Assembly (NCBI GenBank): GCA_021399445.1
Contig: JAJTUQ010000002.1
Span: 4,216,001 to 4,280,000, forward strand
From: Xylogone sp. PMI_703
Taxonomy: Eukaryota; Ascomycota; Leotiomycetes
Direction of reading: 5' to 3'
Length of the DNA: 64,000 bases
The notes beneath the pieces were generated by a model. That model had not been told where the DNA came from. It saw only the letters and a list, made by a program, of their open reading frames with translations, and did not search any database. Both the position numbers and the translations under genes were made by a program. Positions 57,304 to 64,000 of the stretch are shown piece after piece (positions within the stretch are counted from its first letter, which is position 1; every line of letters begins with the position of its first letter).

Positions 57304-60300
57304 ATGCATCAACATCCAAGGCCGTCACCCGTGACGGCGTCTCCTGCTTCCTCGCCCCGAACGAATCCCTCCCGAACAAACAACCCGCTAGAAGAAAACC
57401 TTTATATACCATCGAGACCAGCATCGCAGGTATCCAACTACAATGAAACCGATGAAAGTGGCGCGGATAGAACTGATATGACATCGCCTGTGGCTGCGAA
57501 CAAAGAGGCACTCAAGAAGTTAGATCAGATTGTACAGGTATGTGGATCTCGCATCCCCCATGCTTCATATTCGAATCCTGTGGACTAATTTCTTTATCTA
57601 CTTGGTGTTGCTAGAATTTCTTTCCTAAGGCAGCGCTGCTTATCTTACAATCTCGAATGCCCATATCTACGATAGAGTTGAAGGATGGCAATAAGAAGGT
57701 CAATAAGTGGGTATGTGCGGCAGCCCCGCTGACCTGTATATATGTTGACAAGACTTGCAGTTTTCAATAGAAACCGATGATAGCAATGACTTCCGGGAAG
57801 AATTGAGCTTGTGGAGGGTATCGAACGTGTTCGACAATCCAGCCCCGCCATTGATAATAGAGATCTATATCAACAGCTCTGCTTTGACAAGTAGTCAGGC
57901 ATTAGTCATTGTGGATGATCAAGGAAAGAGATGGGATGTTGGAGAGGCTTTGAATAGTGCAAATAGCCCTGGCGGTGGAGTTCGAAAACAGAGTCAAGAT
58001 GTCATCTTGGAACGATGGCGGATTGAGCACATTGAAACTGCAGATGAAAAGACCTATGATTTTGGATCTCCGTTACCGGCAGTCTATAAGAAGTGCATTG
58101 TCTTTTTCCGATCGTTATATGCCACGACGAAATTCCTCCCGGCCTGGAAATTCTCGAGAAACCTGCTCAAGACTGGCTCGTCCCTCAGTATCAGTTGCCG
58201 AATCTTATCTCAGGATGCTCGGCCTACTCGATTTGACCCATTAACCATACCCCTTTATGATAATGGCGGATCTGTGACTACTACTTATTCCCTCGGAGAA
58301 ACTGAGACTCCTGTTGGCAAGTTCTCTGCTGAAGTCACGTACAGGAATGACTGTAATTTTCGCGTGGACGATTCGGAGGCCCTCCTGAGTTCGAGATTTA
58401 TGGGCGCCGATGAACATTTCTTTCAACCTTCCTTAGCAACCAAATCCGATGACTCTCGTCGCCGCCCACCACCCCTTGAGCCAGGGTCCCTCCCTTATAA
58501 GAAGCGATTAGATGACCCAGAGCCAATTCAAGCGTATGGTAGTCTATCAACCTTTCATGGGGATGCGCCTCTTGCTTCTAGTCCTATATCTGCTCTTCGA
58601 GCTGCCAAGCCACCCGGATCAGATACCAGCTCACCCCCCGTTGATTCTCTTCCACGTGCCAGGGCGCTGCAGGGCTCTAGAGCTTCATTAGTATCTTTAG
58701 AAGGTGGCACTATAGCGCGGAGGCTTTCAACTTCCTTCCAACCTTTCAAAGCTGGTTCTTTATCCTCGTCACCTGGCATAGGTCAGATGGCACAAGCCGA
58801 CCAGCCTGCTCCTCAATCTCCACAATCTTTAACTCGCCCATCTGGCATAGCAGCACTACATACCAGAAACAAATCATCCTTACAAGCCGGTATGCCCGCA
58901 ACTCTAAGAGGAGCACCTAGTGTGCCAGATACGGTTACGATTTCTCCTGCATCAAGTTCACCGAGACCGACGAACACGGGCCGCTATAGCAGTAGTTTCG
59001 GCCATAGGCGGATCCGAAGCTCAATTTCTGGTGCTAGTAGACCGTTAGATGAAGATCAAGTCAGCAGTGGTAAACAGAGCTTGTCATCGTCCATGGCACA
59101 GCCAGGATCTGGATTGCTAGCTGATGTTGGTGGAGGAAGTTCGGGTTCTCTTCAGCCCGATGACGACAACATATCGGACTTCTTGAAAATGCTGGATAGT
59201 AAAAAGACTCTACAGAGTTTTCAAGCATCAGGGGATGCGTCGACTAAGAGAACGAGTGCTCAGTTATTGAAATTCCAATCAATGAGGGAGTCAAACAATG
59301 CATTAACTGAGTCTATGTCATCATCGACATTACTAAATCGATCCTCAACTTCTTCGAGCAGACAGCTATCTAGCGTTCCACCGATGGTTGCAGCTACATC
59401 TATGTCTACTTCAACGTCCCCTGGAAAGCCCACTTCTCCTCACACACCTTACACGCCCCACACACCAGCTATACCATCACGATTAAGCGCTCAATCTGCA
59501 GCGGACTATTCTCCACCGAGAGGGCCAGGTCATGCCGAGGAAGAGGAGGCTCCTGATAGCGGTGACGTTAATGTCGACCAGACAACAAACGCTATCGATA
59601 TCCCCTTATCGCCTAGGCCATACTATCCACATAATCGAAGCTCGAGCACCGTAGCACGACATCGATCACTCACGATCGATGACGATATGGGAGACCTTGC
59701 CTTCGCCATTCATCGAAGTATCAGCTTAGGTGCCGAAGAGCGTGAACCTCCCACACTTAGCGCTCTCCTGGCTGTGGGGGCCCCCGAACCTTCTGAAAAC
59801 ATAGCGTCCACATCCTCGCCTTCCCCATCTCGCCTCCTTGGACCGGCTGCTCATATTAAGGAGACATCAAAGACTTCTTCTCGGCTGGAATCACAGGAGT
59901 CTTCTCCATCGCAGATCCCTCGTAGTCACAATGTGACATCGACCAATCCATCTCTATACCGCACTCACCTAAGTCGCGCAGCAGGGGGCCGTGGCCCGAT
60001 ACCGCCGCATAATGGATCGGACTCCAGCCTTTTAGAAAGGGGCAGTACGAGTGCTACGAGTGACCGTGCTGGGGGGAGATATAGTTTCCCTAGAACACCG
60101 GGAGCGTTTGAAGCTGACGATGATTTGCTGTTTGATATGAGCGAGCTGGGACGGGATCAGTCAAGAAGAAGTATCGAAGAGGCTAGAGGTGGTGCCATTG
60201 GACTAGGGGTAGCTGCGGGACCCTCAGAAAGAGGGCGGTTTGATGCAGGAAGAGGCGGAGAGTCTAAGAGCCGTAGTCGGGGAGGCAGCCGAGGTGGTTG

Positions 60301-60304
60301 GTAA
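57304..60304 (+). CDS. ATG13: Autophagy protein Atg13
   Basis: Three exons: 57304-57537, 57615-57710 and 57761-60304, giving 957 aa. Atg13 is the regulatory subunit of the Atg1 kinase complex that starts autophagosome formation; TORC1 phosphorylates it in rich medium. The HORMA domain is at about 75-290 (LKKLDQIVQ, FFPKAALLILQSR, KWFSIETDD, LIIEIYINSS, LERWRIEHIE, YKKCIVFFRSLY, LPAWKF). The rest is disordered and very rich in Ser, Pro and Arg, with acidic patches (DDDNISDFLKMLDSKKTL) that fit the Atg1/Atg17-binding segment. The tail ends with an Arg/Gly/Ser-rich stretch. Confidence 0.93.
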
Positions 60305-61275
60305 AGAGAGCGCAAGGGGATCATTGCAGGCACTACATGAATGGAAGCTGCGTTTTACACCAGGAACATCTCAGAAACATGAACAGGCAACGTTGGAACG
60401 TTGAAACGATTCGATCAGACTTGAAGTCTGTGCTACTTACACCCTCGGAGGGTGACATACCAGCATGCTACGACAGACATAAATTCTTTGGAATATTTTC
60501 AAAATTTAAAAGGTGGAGGTTTTGACATAAGCTTTATCTTGGGTATTTTCCCCCATCAGGGATAAGGTAGATTTGGTTGTTCAGGCGCATCATCAATTCA
60601 CACCGGGAGTCAGTATCTTTTGTACGGGGCGGAGGTTGCACCGAGTATAAAATTGACATTACTGAAACGGGCAAGTTTAGGCTGGATATGGATATATATG
60701 ATACCTTTTGGGAGTTGCTACAAGGTGGAGGCGCTGGCATGCGAACTCTGCATTATTCCTATAATGATTGAACTTTGTTTTTGGCGTTGCTCTTTTTTTC
60801 TACATCCCAGCTCTTGTGTTTGGTGCCTGTTTGTATGAGTGAATTTTGAGCATGTTTATCTTGTTACGTAGAGAATTGTATTCTAGAGATTGTGTTGCAT
60901 GTAAGACTACAATCAATAGAGTCAATAACTATGTCTGCGTACCACATAAGAGACTCCCACTGAGAAAAGAACATAAAAGGGGAGCAATCAAAGAGTGGCA
61001 ACGGGTAGGGATGCCGATAACGGCATGTTTATCTTATCCGAGGTGCTTTCCCAATGGGGCTCTGGGGCTTTCCCCGCCTTACCCGCATCTGCATGTTGTA
61101 GTTATAAGCTAAGGTGCAATGATGGTGTTGCTTGCGGTGTTTGAGCTCTCTACTCAATTCGGATTTCTTGTGTATTAATTGTTTGATTGTTTTCATTGAA
61201 CCTATCACAGCCTTCCTGCAATTCCTTTAATTATCTCGTATACCTTGAACAAAGAAAAAGAATATCTAACTCACA
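60305..61275. other. Intergenic region
   Basis: The 3' flank of ATG13 and promoter of the transhydrogenase gene. No gene or repeat recognised. Confidence 0.6.
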
Positions 61276-62942
61276 ATGGTGTCCGCCGTGAGAGTCGCCC
61301 CTACCGTAAGTGGGAGCTCCTACACCGTACTCAGCAAATGCTAATTGAAGGCCACAGAGGGCAATGAGAGCAATGAATCTGCTGCGTACCGTGCAGTACA
61401 CTCATCCACCCTCATGTCCGTGTCATGGAAACCCCAATTACCACAACCAGCAGCCATCATCCAGCCTCCTAGCTCAAACGAAACGTAACCTTCAGCGCAA
61501 TTATGCCACCCCTGTTGATACGACTAGACAGAAGGAGTATGCTTTTGAAATGGCAGCCTCGTCAATTCGTTTTGGCCCCGGTGTGACTAAGGAGGTTGGC
61601 ATGGACTTCAAGAATATGGGTGCCAAACGGGTCTGTGTGGTTACGGATAAGACGGTGAAGAACCTAAATGCCATGAAACAGGTGGAGGAGGGATTGACTC
61701 GTGAAGGCATTGAATACACGGTTTATGATGGCTGTAGGATTGAGCCTAAGGATCATTCGTACGTTGAAGTTCTTCGTCAGAGGGCGCAAGAGCCTAACTT
61801 TTGAGGAATAGGGTAAAAGAAGCCATTGCTTTCGCCAAGCCATATCAGCCAGATGCCTTCCTAGCCGTTGGAGGTGGATCGGTAATCGATACTGCCAAAC
61901 TCATGAACCTATACACCTGCTATCCAAATGCCGATTTCCTCGACTTCGTCAACGCTCCTCTTGGAAAGGGGCTTCCAATTGACAAGAAATTGCTACCTCT
62001 TATTGCCGTTCCCACAACAGCAGGAACGGGCTCAGAGACCACGGGCACTGCAATTTTCGATCTAGTTTCGAAGCGTGCGAAGACCGGTATTGCACACCGT
62101 AACCTCAAGCCCACTTTGGGAATATGTGACCCGCTGAACACTCGGACAATGCCGTCTGCTGTCCACGCCAGTTCAGGCCTGGATGTTCTCTGTCATAGTT
62201 TGGAAAGTTGGACTGCTATCCCATACTTTGAGCGTATTCCCCGCCCTGCAAATCCTATCTTGCGTCCGGCGTATCAAGGAGCGAATCCCATCAGTGATAT
62301 CTTCTCTCTAAATGCTCTTAGGGCTACTGTCAAGTATTTGCCTAGAGCAGTAAAAGATCCTGAAGACCATGAGGCACAATCTCAGATGCTTCTTGCTGCT
62401 ACACTAGCTGGTGTTGGTTTTGGTAATGCAGGTGTCCATTTGTGCCATGGTGAGTCTGAGGAGATAAAGAACGCTTAACTATCTTAGGTCAACTGATTTA
62501 ATATGTTTCAATAGGGATGTCCTATCCGATTTCCGGCCAAAATCCGGGATATAAGCACTTTGGCTACGAAGTCGACTCGCCCATCATTCCTCACGGTGTT
62601 TCCGTAGCCGTATCAGCACCAGCAGTATTCCGGTTTACTGGTCCCTCAAATCCTGAGCGCCATCTTCAAGCAGCAGAAGCCTTCGGTGTTGACGTTTCTA
62701 ATGTCAAAAGAGAAAACGCAGGTGAGGTATTAGGAGAGGCACTTACCAAGTTCCTTGCGGACCTGGGAGATCAGCCAAAGGGCTTGAAGGATCTCGGGTT
62801 CAAGAGAGAACATATCGATGATTTGGTTGAAGGTACCATCCCACAGAAGAGAGTATTGATGTTGGCTCCTGGATTGGCTGAAGAGGTACAAGAGGAGAGA
62901 GAGCAATTGCGGGCATTATTTGAGGAATCTATGGAGCATTAA
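61276..62942 (+). CDS. Mitochondrial hydroxyacid-oxoacid transhydrogenase (ADHFE1-like, iron-type ADH)
   Basis: Four exons: 61276-61305, 61358-61758, 61812-62449 and 62515-62942, giving 498 aa. In animals ADHFE1 oxidises 4-hydroxybutyrate while reducing 2-oxoglutarate to 2-hydroxyglutarate. The first exon gives MVSAVRVAPT and joins in frame to RAMRAMNLLRTVQYTHPP; the N-terminus is Arg-rich and suits mitochondrial import. Family blocks: FGPGVTKEVGMDFKNMGAKRVCVVTD, the nucleotide-binding LAVGGGSVIDTAK, PTTAGTGSETT, GIAHRNLKP, and the metal ligands in HASSGLDVLCHSLES and HLCHGMSYPI. Intron 2 (GTACGT...AATAG, with CCTAAC) removes an in-frame stop; intron 3 restores GVHLCHGMSYP. Confidence 0.92.
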
Positions 62943-63440
62943 GCCTCTTGGATATGATTTATATGAATTGATTTCCTCGTTTATGGGTCTTCAGGTATCT
63001 TCGACATGAGAAATTGAGGGGCTCACGCCTGGCATGAGACTGCAACAACACGTGACTGCCTCCTTCACAGGTATTAGCGTTTCTATATCCAACCAAGGAT
63101 TGTTTATTTCTTCATTATCGTCTGTAGTGAAGGTAGGTAGCGTGAATGTTAACCGAGTTGACGCTACTTCTTTCTGCTCTGTAATTCACACATTCCCTTT
63201 GTATCATGCCCTCACTTTCATCTTCCTTTCTTCATTCTGCCACTTTGTCAGAAGCTTTGCATCCCGATTACCTGTTGGTGAAGCTCTTAATCATTTCTTT
63301 CTGAATCACGCTCTTGTTTAGTCAAAGGTATCTGCAGATCACAAAGTAAATGCTCCTTGTCCATAGTCCGGACATAGCCCCTTTGTTTATCTACCGGGAG
63401 CATCTTTGTTAATCAAACCTGCTTCTCTATATAGTTCAAT
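62943..63440. other. Intergenic region
   Basis: About 500 bp containing the 3' flank of the transhydrogenase gene and promoter of the last gene. A CACGTG core lies near 63049. The 95-codon frame at 63034-63321 is probably spurious. Confidence 0.5.
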
Positions 63441-64000
63441 ATGTTTGGATTTTCATCCAAAGATCCTAAAGAGTAAGTCATTCATGTCTTTGTTCGTACC
63501 TGTTAAAGAACCTTCCGTCCCTCTTGAATGCTGGATTCTTTCCTGACAACCATGGTAGCACTGAGAAGGACAATGAAGTCCAGGACAATATTATCTTTCA
63601 ACCTCATCGTCGACTTAATTCAGAGCGCCGCTCTATGGATACAGAGATGACTGATGCACCTACTATTTCTGATACAGACTCGTATGTGTAGATATGCTGC
63701 TCTTTATCTCCTATTACGTCCCAAAATGGGCCTTCGATTTGCTAACATGCAATTTTAGTGATCTGTCTGGTGATGGAGTACCACTCACCCCTGTGTTTAC
63801 CCCGGAGAAGAAAAGGTAAGCTTTATCTTCCCTTTCTTATACATGTTTGAAGTGTACATGTTGGTGTCGAGCCAATAATATGAGGCAGCGCTTTGCACAC
63901 CCATGCATTGGAGCCTCTTTGTAGTTGAATTCTTTAACCCCTATTACCACTTTGTCGACATTGTTTCTTTCTCGGCGTTGCTAATACAATTACAGCAAGA
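63441..64000 (+). CDS. 5' part of an unrecognised gene (runs off the window)
   Basis: Proposed exons: 63441-63472, 63559-63681, 63759-63815 and 63996 onward, all joined in frame with GT-AG introns (GTAAGT, GTATGT, GTAAGC donors) and branch sites such as GCTAAC and GCTAAT. The peptide starts MFGFSSKDPKDTEKD and continues with a Ser/Asp-rich, Arg-containing segment, RRLNSERRSMDTEMTDAP, then SGDGVPLTPVFTPEKK. It looks disordered. No family is recognised, and the fourth exon has only five bases in the window. Confidence 0.6.

Overview
The window is nuclear DNA of a filamentous ascomycete (Pezizomycotina). The genes are split by many 44-85 nt GT-AG introns with CTAAC-type branch sites, intergenic spaces are short, and the gene set is typical of such fungi: Zn2Cys6 and copper-fist regulators, MET10, Atg13, Tht1/Kar5 and Fmp52. 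The protein sequences look most like Leotiomycetes to me, but that placement is a judgement from memory. Intron coordinates were placed by hand from reading frame, splice signals and family resemblance. In every complete model the exon lengths sum to a multiple of three.

Layout. 1-208 is the 5' end of a T5orf172-type gene running out of the window. 2.6-4.0 kb holds three threonine tRNA genes, each interrupted in the D-arm by a 52-56 nt insert with full mRNA-intron signals; this is the most unusual structure here. 4.4-8.6 kb carries IND1/NUBPL (complex I Fe-S assembly) and a head-to-head pair of splicing-factor genes (SPF30-like and Saf4/CWC16-like). 8.9-16.5 kb has MET10 (sulfite reductase alpha) head-to-head with a SNF2-family ATPase. 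17-25.9 kb contains a small mitochondrial protein, Fmp52, Rsm1/NIPA-like, Hal2/Met22, mitochondrial ribosomal protein uL6m and Tht1/Kar5. 26.7-31.8 kb has a long coiled-coil protein and a small Pro/Ala-rich protein. 32.7-38.4 kb has a PP2A activator (PTPA/Rrd), an AT-hook/Myb-like protein and a nitrilase-family amidohydrolase.

39-49.1 kb is sparse and regulatory: an Rgt1-like Zn2Cys6 factor and a copper-fist factor, each with 2.6-3.5 kb of non-coding DNA upstream. 49.1-64 kb has a SET-domain protein, an IBtk-like ankyrin/RCC1/BTB protein, Atg13, a mitochondrial hydroxyacid-oxoacid transhydrogenase and the 5' end of an unrecognised gene.

Functional links are loose, as expected in a fungal chromosome. 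MET10 and Hal2/Met22 both serve sulfate assimilation: Met10 makes sulfide and Hal2 removes the PAP by-product. IND1, uL6m, Fmp52, the transhydrogenase and the 138-aa protein are mitochondrial. Two spliceosome-linked proteins lie about 3 kb from tRNA genes that appear to need an mRNA-type splicing step.
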